Made by a program: the position numbers and the translations under genes. The notes beneath the pieces were generated by a model. That model saw only the letters and a list, made by a program, of their open reading frames with translations, was not told where the DNA came from and made no database searches. This document shows, piece after piece, positions 35,409-42,699 of a stretch of DNA of 64,000 nucleotides. Position 1 is the stretch's first letter; every line of letters begins with the position of its first letter. The DNA is from Halomonas stenophila (lineage in GTDB: Bacteria; Pseudomonadota; Gammaproteobacteria; Pseudomonadales; Halomonadaceae), in the NCBI RefSeq assembly GCF_014192275.1, contig NZ_JACHXR010000003.1, positions 85,647 to 149,646 of the forward strand. The letters are read 5' to 3'.

Positions 35409-36632
35409 TCATCGTTCCACCCCCATGGCCCGCCGGGCCAGGATCCGACGCAGCGGCCCCACCAGGTTGAGCCCCACCAGGCCCGCGGCACGCGCATGGG
35501 ACAACGCGGGGCTGTCGAGCCCGAACAGCCGCACCAGGCCATCGCTGAAGCGGATGACGCCGTGCCGGTCGCCGGCACGCCGGGCCTCGAAGTCCGCCAG
35601 GATCGCCGGGCTGCCCGGCGCCTCGGCCCGGGTCGCACCGGCCTCGATGGCCGCCACCAGGTCCATGACCCCGCGCAGCGCCAGGTTGAAGCCCTGGCCG
35701 GCCACCGGGTGCAGCGCGTGGGCGGCGTTGCCCAGCACCGCCAGCCCCGGTCGGGTCGTCTCCCGGGCGGTGACCAGCGAGAGCGGATAGGCGTGCCGGC
35801 GGCCCACCCGGCGGAAGCGGCCGGCCCGGTCGCCGAAGGCCGCCTGCAACTGGGCCAGGAAGTCGCCGTCCTCCAGCGCCAGTCGGGGCCGCTCGCGGCC
35901 GGCCGCGTGGGTCCAGACCAGCTCCATGGCCTGCCCCTTGAGGGGCAGCAGGGCGATGGGGCCGGCCTTGGTGAAGCGTTCGAAGGCCATGCCGCCATGG
36001 GGACGGTCGACCTCCACGCCGGCGATCAGGGCAACCTGGTCGTAGGGACGCTCCCGGCTCTCGATGCCGAGCCGTTCCTTGAGCCCCGACCGGCCACCGT
36101 CGGCGAGCACCGTCAGGCCGGCCTCGAGCCAGGCGCCGTCGGACAGGCCCAGAAGATGGCCACCGGCCACCGGCCGGATCGCCTCGACCCGGGCCGGGCA
36201 ATGCCAGGCCAGGGGCAACTCGCCGAGGCGGCGGTGCAGCACGCGCCCCAGCCAGGCATTGGGAACCACCTGGCCGAGCGCCTCGCCGCCCAGTTCCTCG
36301 GCGCGCAGGCGGGTCGCCCCGAGTCGTCCCTGCTCGCTGACATGGATGCAGCGGATGGGCGCGGCCTGCTCGGCCATCGCCGACCACAGCCCCAACTCGG
36401 CGAAGTGGCGCACCGAGCCCTGGGCGATGGCGCTGGCGCGGGCATCGAAGCTCGGCTGCCAGGGGGCGTCCAGCTCCGCCGGCAGGAGAGCGGCCTCGAT
36501 CACCGCCACCGTCAGGCCCAGCCGCCGGATCAGCGGCGCCAGGGCACAGCCCAGGCTGGCCCCGACCAGCCCGCCGCCGATGATGGCGATATCCACGCGA
36601 CGCGGGGCCTCGCCCCCGGCCGACTCGCTCAT
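35409..36632 (-). CDS. ubiH: 2-octaprenyl-6-methoxyphenol hydroxylase
   Basis: A 407-residue FAD-dependent monooxygenase of ubiquinone biosynthesis. The dinucleotide-binding motif IIGGGLVGASLG lies near residue 17, VLADGGRSGLKERLG in the middle and LGNAAHALHPVAGQGFNLALRG near 310; asparagine in place of the usual aspartate there is as I recall it for E. coli UbiH. It precedes the ubiI-like gene and follows pepP in the order ygfB-pepP-ubiH-ubiI known from E. coli. A 65-bp spacer with a perfect palindrome separates it from pepP. Confidence 0.92.
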   Translation of the reverse strand: MSESAGGEAPRRVDIAIIGGGLVGASLGCALAPLIRRLGLTVAVIEAALLPAELDAPWQPSFDARASAIAQGSVRHFAELGLWSAMAEQAAPIRCIHVSEQGRLGATRLRAEELGGEALGQVVPNAWLGRVLHRRLGELPLAWHCPARVEAIRPVAGGHLLGLSDGAWLEAGLTVLADGGRSGLKERLGIESRERPYDQVALIAGVEVDRPHGGMAFERFTKAGPIALLPLKGQAMELVWTHAAGRERPRLALEDGDFLAQLQAAFGDRAGRFRRVGRRHAYPLSLVTARETTRPGLAVLGNAAHALHPVAGQGFNLALRGVMDLVAAIEAGATRAEAPGSPAILADFEARRAGDRHGVIRFSDGLVRLFGLDSPALSHARAAGLVGLNLVGPLRRILARRAMGVER

Positions 36633-36652
36633 GCGACACCCTCCATTATTCC

Positions 36653-36691
36653 GTAACGTACATTACATAAAGACAGCTCGACCGATCGGTC
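36653..36691. promoter_or_regulatory. Palindromic sites between pepP and ubiH
   Basis: GACCGATCGGTC (36680-36691) is a perfect 12-bp palindrome, and GTAACGTACATTAC (36653-36666) is a near-perfect one, both in the 65-bp AT-richer spacer upstream of ubiH. They may be regulator sites or, for the first, a small hairpin after pepP. No regulator gene lies next to them. Confidence 0.4.
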
Positions 36692-36697
36692 AGCTGG

Positions 36698-38035
36698 TCA
36701 TTCTTTCGCCATCAGGGCTTCGATATCGACCACCCGCTTGGGGGCCGCGTCGCTGAGCACCTCATGCCCGTCGGGCGTCACCGCCACGTCGTCCTCGATG
36801 CGGATGCCGAGGCCACGGTAGGGCTCGGGCAGGTCCTCGTCCTCGGGCACGTAGAGCCCCGGCTCGATGGTCAGCACCATGCCGGGCACCAGGGGGCGGG
36901 GCTCGCCGTCCAGCCGGTAGCTGCCCACGTCGTGGACATCGAGCCCCAGCCAATGGGAGGTGGCGTGAGGGTAGAAGCGGCGGCAGGCATCGGCCTCGAG
37001 GCAGGCCTCCAGCTCGCCCTCCAGCAGCCCCAGGCGCAGCAGCCCCGCCGTGAGGTCCCGCACCACCCCGCGATGGATGCCGACCAGGGTGGCGCCCGGA
37101 CCCACGGCCGCGATGGCGCGCTCCTGAGCCTCCAGCACCACCTCGTAGAGGGCGCGCTGGGCCGCATCGAATCGCCCGTCGACCGGGAGGGTGCGGGTCA
37201 CATCGCCGGCATAGAGATCGAACTCGGCACCGGCATCGATCAGCACCAGCTCCCCGCCCCGCAGGGGCTCGCGATTCTCGATGTAGTGCAGCACACGGGC
37301 ATTGGCGCCGCCAGCGACGATGCTGGCATAGGCCGGGCCGCTGCCGCCCTGCCAGCGGAACTCGTGCTCGAGGTCCGCCTGCAGCTGGTACTCGGCGCGG
37401 CCGGCGCGGGCCGCGCCCATGGCGCGACGGTGGGCGAGGGCGGTGATCTCGCCGGCATGGCGCATCAGCGCCAGTTCGGCGGCGCTCTTGACCAGGCGCA
37501 GCTCGTGAATGGCTCCGGCGATGTCGGCGAAGGACAGCGGGGCCCGCGCCCCGCGACGCGCCCCGGCCAGCAGGCTGCCGCGAATCCGCTCGGCGAGGCG
37601 CAGGGCCTTGCCGTCGTCCAGCGGCAGGTAGAGGGTGGCGCGACCATCCAGCAGCTCGGTCAGGCGCGTGTCGCGTTCGGCGTTCTCGAAGGCCTGGTCG
37701 ATGCCGTGGTGGCGCTCGGCCCCCCGGGCGCCGAGACGCCGGCCGGTCCAGGCCTCCATCTCGGGATCCCGATCCTGGCAGAACAGCACGCTCTCGCCGG
37801 CTTCCCGGCCGGGCAACAGCAGCAGCAGGGCGTCGGGCTCGGGAAAGCCGGTCAGGTAGTGGAAGTCGCTGTCCTGGCGAAAGGCGAATTCGCTGTCCCG
37901 GGAACGCGTCACCAGCGAGGCCCCCGGCAGCAACACGGCGGCCTCCGGCGGCAGCTGGGCCATCAGGCGGCAACGGCGCTCTCGGAACTCCTCGAGGCCG
38001 ATGGGGGCGGGGCGGGGCAGGGGATCGGCGGGCAT
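36698..38035 (-). CDS. pepP: Xaa-Pro aminopeptidase
   Basis: A 445-residue M24B metallopeptidase releasing N-terminal residues in front of proline. An N-terminal domain (about 10-175) precedes the pita-bread catalytic domain with two-metal ligands Asp267, Asp278, His360, Glu390 and Glu413 (LIDAGAEFDLYAGDVTR, SHWLGLDVHD, LTIEPGLYVPE, GIRIEDDV). All five are present. ATG at 38035 follows GGAG five bases upstream. It lies 50 bp after the UPF0149 gene, as in E. coli. Confidence 0.94.
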   Translation of the reverse strand: MPADPLPRPAPIGLEEFRERRCRLMAQLPPEAAVLLPGASLVTRSRDSEFAFRQDSDFHYLTGFPEPDALLLLLPGREAGESVLFCQDRDPEMEAWTGRRLGARGAERHHGIDQAFENAERDTRLTELLDGRATLYLPLDDGKALRLAERIRGSLLAGARRGARAPLSFADIAGAIHELRLVKSAAELALMRHAGEITALAHRRAMGAARAGRAEYQLQADLEHEFRWQGGSGPAYASIVAGGANARVLHYIENREPLRGGELVLIDAGAEFDLYAGDVTRTLPVDGRFDAAQRALYEVVLEAQERAIAAVGPGATLVGIHRGVVRDLTAGLLRLGLLEGELEACLEADACRRFYPHATSHWLGLDVHDVGSYRLDGEPRPLVPGMVLTIEPGLYVPEDEDLPEPYRGLGIRIEDDVAVTPDGHEVLSDAAPKRVVDIEALMAKE

Positions 38036-38085
38036 GGCGGCTCCTCGATGGACATGGACGGTGGCAGGGCGGGGCGACACGGGCC

Positions 38086-38667
38086 TCAGTGCTGGGGGCC
38101 GGGGTCGTCCGCCTGCTCCACCTGGGGCTGGCCGGGGTGCTGCTCGGTGTAGAGCAGCATGGCCGCCATGCGGGCGTGCTCGGTCAGGGCGAAGAGGTCG
38201 TTCTCGTTCTCGGCGCTGTCGTCGATATCGGTGTCGATCGCGGAGAGCCCCTGGAGATCGTCGATGGCCTCCCGCAGCGCTTCGGACCACTCCTGACGCG
38301 TGGCCTCGCCGGCATCCTGGATCACCTCGAGGAAGCCCTGGGTCCATTCCTTGAGGCCCCGGGCTCGCTCGGCCAGCGAGAACAGCTCGTCCGGCAGCAG
38401 CGGCTCGAAGTTGAGCTCGCTGCCGGCCAGCGCTTCCAGGGTCTGGCGCCGCCAGCCCAGCAGGCGCTCGGCGGCGGCCTCGTCCCGCGGCTGTTCGACC
38501 CCCAGGCTGAGGCAGACCGCCTCCAGCCAGGCCTCGGCGCTGAGGTCGTGCAGCGCCAGGGAGGCGCACAGGCGACCATCGAGGAAGGCCGGCGACTGCA
38601 TGCTGCCGTGCAGCAGGAAGGTGTCGGCGATATCGGAAAAATCCTGGCGTTCGTTGATCAGTGACAT
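38086..38667 (-). CDS. UPF0149 family protein (YgfB/YecA-like)
   Basis: A 193-residue acidic, mostly helical cytoplasmic protein. Family features: an early FSDIADTFLLHGSMQSPAFLDG segment, LCASLALHD, a central hydrophobic GLKEWTQGFLEVIQ stretch and a C-terminal EHARMAAMLLYTEQHP. YgfB in Pseudomonas has been linked to beta-lactam resistance through ampDh3, but that role cannot be inferred here. First gene of the ygfB-pepP-ubiH-ubiI run and divergent from zapA with 156 bp between. Confidence 0.87.
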   Translation of the reverse strand: MSLINERQDFSDIADTFLLHGSMQSPAFLDGRLCASLALHDLSAEAWLEAVCLSLGVEQPRDEAAAERLLGWRRQTLEALAGSELNFEPLLPDELFSLAERARGLKEWTQGFLEVIQDAGEATRQEWSEALREAIDDLQGLSAIDTDIDDSAENENDLFALTEHARMAAMLLYTEQHPGQPQVEQADDPGPQH

Positions 38668-38699
38668 GGAAACCGTCCGTGCTGGAGCCGCGCGGCGCG

Positions 38700-38729
38700 T
38701 TGACCGCCTGCAAACGGCTCTCTTATAGT
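38700..38729 (+). promoter_or_regulatory. Candidate promoter of zapA
   Basis: TTGACC (38700-38705) and TATAGT (38724-38729) with 18-bp spacing, about 95 bp upstream of the zapA ATG. Confidence 0.5.
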
Positions 38730-38823
38730 GACTCGATATTCGTGATGCCCACGATGTTAACGCATCGGGGCCCCATGGCGCGCACCCGCAAGGGCGCGTG
38801 TCGCGGCCCCCGCCGGAGACCCC

Positions 38824-39123
38824 ATGACCGACGCCTCGCGGCCCACCACCGAGATCAGCCTGCTGGAGCGCCAGTATGTCATCGCCTGCCCCCCCGAGGA
38901 GCAGGACAAGCTGGAGCGCGCCGCCCGCTACCTGGATCGCGCCATGCAGGGCATCCATGCCCAGGGCAAGGTGGTCGACCGGGAGAAGATCGCCATCATG
39001 GCCGCCCTGAACATCACCCACGAGCTCCTCGAGGCCCTGGACGAGCGCCGCGCCGGCGAGCACAGCCTGAGCGAACTCACCCAGCGCCTGGAGCGCGCCC
39101 TGGCCGATGCCCCCGATCGCTGA
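38824..39123 (+). CDS. zapA: Cell division protein ZapA
   Basis: A 99-residue protein that promotes FtsZ bundling at the division ring. The N-terminal globular part holds TTEISLLERQYVIACPPEEQDKL, the middle the AARYLDRAMQ and IHAQGKVVDREKIAIMAALNITHELL segments, and the C-terminal part is a coiled-coil. CCGGAG stands before the ATG. The order zapA - 6S RNA gene - ygfA is conserved in gammaproteobacteria and supports all three calls. Confidence 0.94.
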   Translation: MTDASRPTTEISLLERQYVIACPPEEQDKLERAARYLDRAMQGIHAQGKVVDREKIAIMAALNITHELLEALDERRAGEHSLSELTQRLERALADAPDR

Positions 39124-39134
39124 GGATTCTTCAC

Positions 39135-39163
39135 TTTGGCCCGCTCCGCGGCTCTGCTAGGAT
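39135..39163 (+). promoter_or_regulatory. Promoter of the 6S RNA gene
   Basis: -35 TTTGGC (39135-39140) and -10 TAGGAT (39158-39163) with exactly 17 bp between. Transcription would start about seven bases downstream, at the base where the terminal helix of the predicted 6S RNA begins. Confidence 0.65.
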
Positions 39164-39169
39164 AGAGAC

Positions 39170-39351
39170 GTTCCCTGGGGTGTGCGCCAGTCGTTATAGT
39201 CCCTCGAGCCTATGAGCAATACCCAGGGGGCCAAATGCTAGCCGAGCCCGTGTGCATGTCCGTGCGACGGAAAGCCTGACGGTTCGGCTGCGGCCACCCA
39301 CCTTGAACCGCTGGGTTCAAGGGCCAGAACGACAGCGGCACTCTGGGGAAC
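39170..39351 (+). ncRNA. ssrS: 6S RNA
   Basis: Approximately 182 nt between zapA and ygfA, the conserved location of ssrS. The ends pair: GTTCCC (39170-39175) with GGGAAC (39346-39351), then GGGTG with CACTC, matching the closing stem of 6S RNA. Inner helices are visible, e.g. TTGAACC/GGTTCAA around 39303-39320. 6S RNA mimics an open promoter and binds sigma70 RNA polymerase in stationary phase. A promoter at the right distance precedes it. End positions are estimated from the terminal stem. Confidence 0.88.
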
Positions 39352-39361
39352 CTCATCCGAC

Positions 39362-39994
39362 ATGACCGACATGCAGGATATCGCCGCACCCGTGACACGA
39401 GACGACGCCCGCCGCCACCTGCGCCGCGACCTCAGGCATCGTCGCCGTGCCCTGACCGCCACGCAGCAACGCGAGGCCGCCGCCCGGCTGTGCCAGCGCC
39501 TGCGCCGGCTGCCGGAAGTCCGTCATGCCAAGCGCGTGGCCCTCTACCTGCCCAACGACGGCGAGATCGACCCCACCCCGCTGATGCGCTGGCTGCACGC
39601 CCGCAACGCCCGCGTCTACCTGCCGGTGCTCCGGCCGCTCACCCATAATTCCCTGTGGTTCGTCCACTACCATCGCGGCACGCCCATGGTGACCAACCGC
39701 TTCGGCATCCCCGAGCCCTGCACCCGCCATGGCGCCCACCGGGCACGCCGCCGGGCGCCCTGGACCCTCGACCTGATCCTGTTGCCGCTGGTGGGCTTCG
39801 ACGACCACGGCCAGCGCATCGGCATGGGCGGGGGCTTCTACGACCGCACCCTGGCCTTCACCCGCCGCCCCGGCCCCCGCCCGAGGCTGATCGGCCTGGC
39901 CCACGACTGCCAGCGCGTCGCACGGCTGCCCGTGGCCCCCTGGGACGTGCCGCTGGACGCCATCGTCAGCGATACCCGCATCCTGCGGCCCTGA
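39362..39994 (+). CDS. ygfA: 5-formyltetrahydrofolate cyclo-ligase
   Basis: A 210-residue ATP-dependent enzyme converting 5-formyl-THF to 5,10-methenyl-THF. The N-terminal region is arginine-rich (RRHLRRDLRHRRRAL), VALYLPNDGEIDP and the C-terminal DLILLPLVGFDDHGQRIGMGGGFYDR carry the family signatures. Its start lies 10 bp after the 6S RNA 3' end, so it is probably expressed from the same primary transcript, as in E. coli. ATG at 39371 is an alternative start. A strong terminator follows. Confidence 0.92.
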   Translation: MTDMQDIAAPVTRDDARRHLRRDLRHRRRALTATQQREAAARLCQRLRRLPEVRHAKRVALYLPNDGEIDPTPLMRWLHARNARVYLPVLRPLTHNSLWFVHYHRGTPMVTNRFGIPEPCTRHGAHRARRRAPWTLDLILLPLVGFDDHGQRIGMGGGFYDRTLAFTRRPGPRPRLIGLAHDCQRVARLPVAPWDVPLDAIVSDTRILRP

Positions 39995-40020
39995 GTCGGC
40001 GCCATTCCCCGGCAACGCAA

Positions 40021-40052
40021 AAGGCGGCCGATGCAGGGCATCGGCCGCCTTT
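40021..40052. terminator. Bidirectional terminator between ygfA and the small ORF
   Basis: Perfect 14-bp stem AAGGCGGCCGATGC / GCATCGGCCGCCTT with loop AGG, flanked by TTTC on the plus strand and TTTT on the minus strand. Confidence 0.9.
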
Positions 40053-40071
40053 CGTCATCCAGGCCCGGGGC

Positions 40072-40167
40072 TCAGTTGCCGGCCAGCGCCTGGGCGTAGC
40101 CGGTCGCCACCACCCCGATCCCGAAGATCAATACCAGCGTCGTGACAAGATCGGGCTTGCGCTTCAT
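40072..40167 (-). CDS. Small single-span membrane protein, 31 residues
   Basis: A short ORF reading MKRKPDLVTTLVLIFGIGVV then ATGYAQALAGN. It has a basic N-terminus and one hydrophobic helix (about 8-25), typical of a small inner-membrane protein. Support: GGGAG seven bases before the ATG, a promoter with 17-bp spacing about 75 bp upstream, and an intrinsic terminator directly after the stop. I do not recognise a function. It stands alone between ygfA and ilvA. Confidence 0.75.
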   Translation of the reverse strand: MKRKPDLVTTLVLIFGIGVVATGYAQALAGN

Positions 40168-40217
40168 CCATCGACTCCCTTCGGCCACCATGATGTTCGG
40201 GTCGCAATCAGGCGACA

Positions 40218-40240
40218 CCGTCGTCGCCTGTCGACGACGG
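40218..40240. promoter_or_regulatory. Inverted repeat just downstream of the small-ORF promoter
   Basis: CCGTCGTCG / CGACGACGG, 9-bp perfect arms around CCTGT, lying one base from the -10 element and covering the predicted transcription start on the minus strand. It may be a repressor site or a 5' mRNA hairpin. Confidence 0.45.
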
Positions 40241-40241
40241 A

Positions 40242-40278
40242 AGCCTAGCGAAAGGCCCTGGACATGACAACCGTCATG
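40242..40278 (-). promoter_or_regulatory. Promoter and overlapping palindrome of the small ORF
   Basis: On the minus strand -35 TTGTCA (40265-40270) and -10 TAGGCT (40242-40247) are 17 bp apart. The -35 lies inside a perfect interrupted palindrome CATGAC-AACC-GTCATG (40263-40278), a placement suited to regulator binding. Confidence 0.55.
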
Positions 40279-40351
40279 CTCGACGCATGAGACAAATCAT
40301 GCCAGGCATGGCCCGCCGCCCTGGGTATGTCAGCGCTCACCCCGGCTCGCC

Positions 40352-41866
40352 TCAGGCCATGAACAGGCGATAGGCGGGGTTGTCGGATTCCTTCCAGTAG
40401 CGATAGCCGATGTCGTCGAAGTATTCCTCGACATGGGTGCGGTCGCCGTTGGGCACCTGCATGCCCACCAGTACTCGCCCATAGGCGGCACCGTGGTTGC
40501 GGTAGTGGAACAGCGAGATGTTCCAGTCCTGGGGCAGGTGGGTGAGGAAGTTCATCAGCGCACCGGGACGCTCGGGGAACTCGAAGCGATAGACCTCCTC
40601 GTCGAAACGCTCCTGGGGCCGCCCGCCCCCCAGGTGGCGGATATGCAGCTTGGCCAGCTCGTTGTCGGTGAGGTCCTCCACCGGGTAGCCGGCCTCGCGC
40701 AGCTTGTCGATCACCGCCTGGCGATCCTCCCCGCCGGGCTTGACCTGGACGCCGACGAAGATGTGCGCCTGGGCGGGATCGGCATAGCGATAGTTGAACT
40801 CGGTGACCATGCGCTTGCCGATGGTGCGGCAGAACTTCTTGAAGCTGCCCGGCTTCTCGGGGATGGTCACCGCCAGGATCGCCTCGCGCTGCTCGCCGAG
40901 TTCGGTGCGCTCGGCGATGTGCTGCAGGCGGTCGAAGTTGGTGTTGGCCCCGGAGTTGATGCAGATCAGGGTCTCGCCCGACACGCCGGTCTGCTGGATG
41001 TACTTCTTGAGGCCGGCCAGCGACAGGGCACCGGAGGTCTCGGAGACCGCCCGGGTCTCCTCGAAGATGTCCTTGACCGCCGCGCACATCTCGTCGGTGT
41101 TGACGGTGATGACGTCATCCACCAGGTCGCGCATGACCGCGAAGGGCGCCTCGCCGATCTGGGCCACGGCGACGCCCTCGGCGAAGACCCCGACCTGGTC
41201 GAGGATCACTCGCTCGCCGCTGTCCAGGGCCGCCTTGAGGCAGGCGCTGTCCTCCGACTCCACGCCGATCACCTTGATCTCGGGGCGCAGGTACTTGACG
41301 TAGGCGGCCACGCCGGCGATCAGGCCGCCGCCGCCCACCGGCACGAAGATGGCATCCAGGCGGCCGGCGTGCTGGCGCAGGATCTCCACGGCGATGGTGC
41401 CTTGCCCGGCGATGACGTCGATATCGTCGAAGGGCGGGATATAGGTATAGCCGTGCTCGGCGATCAGTTCCTGGGCATGGGCGGCGGCCTCGGCGAAGGC
41501 ATCGCCCTTGAGCACCACCTTGGCACCCCGGGCGCGCACGGCGGCCACCTTGATCTCGGGGGTGATGCGCGGCATGACGATGACCGCCTTGACGCCCATC
41601 TGCTTGGCGGCCATGGCCAGGCCCTGGGCATGGTTGCCCGCCGAGGCGGCGATCACGCCCTTGGCCTTCTGCTCGTCGCTGAGCTGGCTCATCTTGTTGT
41701 AGGCGCCGCGAATCTTGAAGGAGTGGACCGGCTGCAGGTCCTCGCGCTTGATCAGGATCTGGTTGTTGAATCGGCGAGAGAGGAAGGGGGCCGGGGAGAT
41801 CGGCGTTTCCCGGGCAGCCTCATAGACCCGGGCCTGGAGAATCTTCTTGACGGTGGCTTCGAGCAT
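40352..41866 (-). CDS. ilvA: Threonine ammonia-lyase, biosynthetic
   Basis: A 504-residue PLP enzyme deaminating threonine to 2-oxobutanoate, the first step to isoleucine. The PLP lysine is in PVHSFKIRGAYNKM (about residue 51), the phosphate loop in VPVGGGGLIAG, and two C-terminal ACT-like regulatory domains (about 330-504; LAVTIPEKPGSFKKF and RFEFPERPGALMNF) give feedback control by isoleucine. Length and domain order match the long biosynthetic form. It is divergent from rpiA. Confidence 0.96.
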   Translation of the reverse strand: MLEATVKKILQARVYEAARETPISPAPFLSRRFNNQILIKREDLQPVHSFKIRGAYNKMSQLSDEQKAKGVIAASAGNHAQGLAMAAKQMGVKAVIVMPRITPEIKVAAVRARGAKVVLKGDAFAEAAAHAQELIAEHGYTYIPPFDDIDVIAGQGTIAVEILRQHAGRLDAIFVPVGGGGLIAGVAAYVKYLRPEIKVIGVESEDSACLKAALDSGERVILDQVGVFAEGVAVAQIGEAPFAVMRDLVDDVITVNTDEMCAAVKDIFEETRAVSETSGALSLAGLKKYIQQTGVSGETLICINSGANTNFDRLQHIAERTELGEQREAILAVTIPEKPGSFKKFCRTIGKRMVTEFNYRYADPAQAHIFVGVQVKPGGEDRQAVIDKLREAGYPVEDLTDNELAKLHIRHLGGGRPQERFDEEVYRFEFPERPGALMNFLTHLPQDWNISLFHYRNHGAAYGRVLVGMQVPNGDRTHVEEYFDDIGYRYWKESDNPAYRLFMA

Positions 41867-41977
41867 CCTGATATCCCAATGGGGTGACGCGAGAGGGCCG
41901 CTGACGCGGCACGAAGGGAACCCCTATTGGTAGCATTCCGGCCACCGTGGCGTCCAGCACGGGGCCGCGCCATGGCC

Positions 41978-41983
41978 TATAAT
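41978..41983 (+). promoter_or_regulatory. -10 element of rpiA
   Basis: A perfect TATAAT 38 bp before the rpiA ATG. The sequence 17 bp upstream (CAGCAC) is a poor -35, so an activator or extended contacts may be needed. Confidence 0.45.
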
Positions 41984-42020
41984 GGCGCGGCATTCGCCAC
42001 CCACCAACAGCGAGCAGGAC

Positions 42021-42695
42021 ATGACCCAGGACGAACTCAAGGACGCCGTGGCGGCCGCCGCCCTCGACGAGATCCGCCCCCTTCTCGGACGCCACGTCGT
42101 CATCGGCATCGGCACCGGCTCCACCGCCAACCGCTTCATCGACAAGCTGGCCAGCCTGCGCGGCGACTTCCGCGGCGCCGTGGCCAGCTCCGAGGCCAGC
42201 GCCGAGCGCCTGCGTGGCCAGGGCATCGACGTCTTCGAACTCAACGAGACCGGCACCCTCCCCGTCTATGTCGACGGTGCCGACGAAGTGAACGCTCACT
42301 TGCAGATGATCAAGGGCGGCGGCGCGGCCCTCACCCGGGAGAAGGTCGTCGCCGCCTGCGCCGAGCGCTTCGTGTGCATCGCCGATGCCTCCAAGCTGGT
42401 CGAACGGCTGGGCGACTTCCCGCTGCCGCTGGAGGTGATCCCCATGGCGCGCTCCTACGTCGCCCGGGAACTGGTCAAGCTGGGCGCCGACCCGGTCTAC
42501 CGCGAGGGCGTGGTCACCGACAACGGCAACCAGATCCTCGACTGCTTCGAGTTCATGATCGACGACCCGGTGGCCATGGAGGCCCGCCTCAATGCCATCG
42601 CCGGGGTGGTGACCAATGGATTGTTCGCCGCTCGCGGCGCCGACGTGCTGCTGCTCGGCACCGATCAGGGTGTCGAGCGCCGCACGCCGCAGTAA
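42021..42695 (+). CDS. rpiA: Ribose-5-phosphate isomerase A
   Basis: A 224-residue enzyme interconverting ribose 5-phosphate and ribulose 5-phosphate. Motifs: [13 protein letters not shown] near residue 28-40, [24 protein letters not shown] and the C-terminal [19 protein letters not shown]. The ATG at 42021 is chosen by family length; the frame extends 13 codons upstream. It is divergent from ilvA, as in many gammaproteobacteria, and its stop codon is only 4 bp from that of waaA on the other strand, with no terminator between. Confidence 0.95.
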   Translation: MTQDELKDAVAAAALDEIRPLLGRHVVIGIGTGSTANRFIDKLASLRGDFRGAVASSEASAERLRGQGIDVFELNETGTLPVYVDGADEVNAHLQMIKGGGAALTREKVVAACAERFVCIADASKLVERLGDFPLPLEVIPMARSYVARELVKLGADPVYREGVVTDNGNQILDCFEFMIDDPVAMEARLNAIAGVVTNGLFAARGADVLLLGTDQGVERRTPQ

Positions 42696-42699
42696 GCGC

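Noticed and set aside
34159-36639. 826-codon continuous minus-strand frame
   Set aside because: Only its second half (from 35379 or 35412) is the UbiI-like gene; the first half is an out-of-frame shadow of ubiH. It is not a fusion protein.
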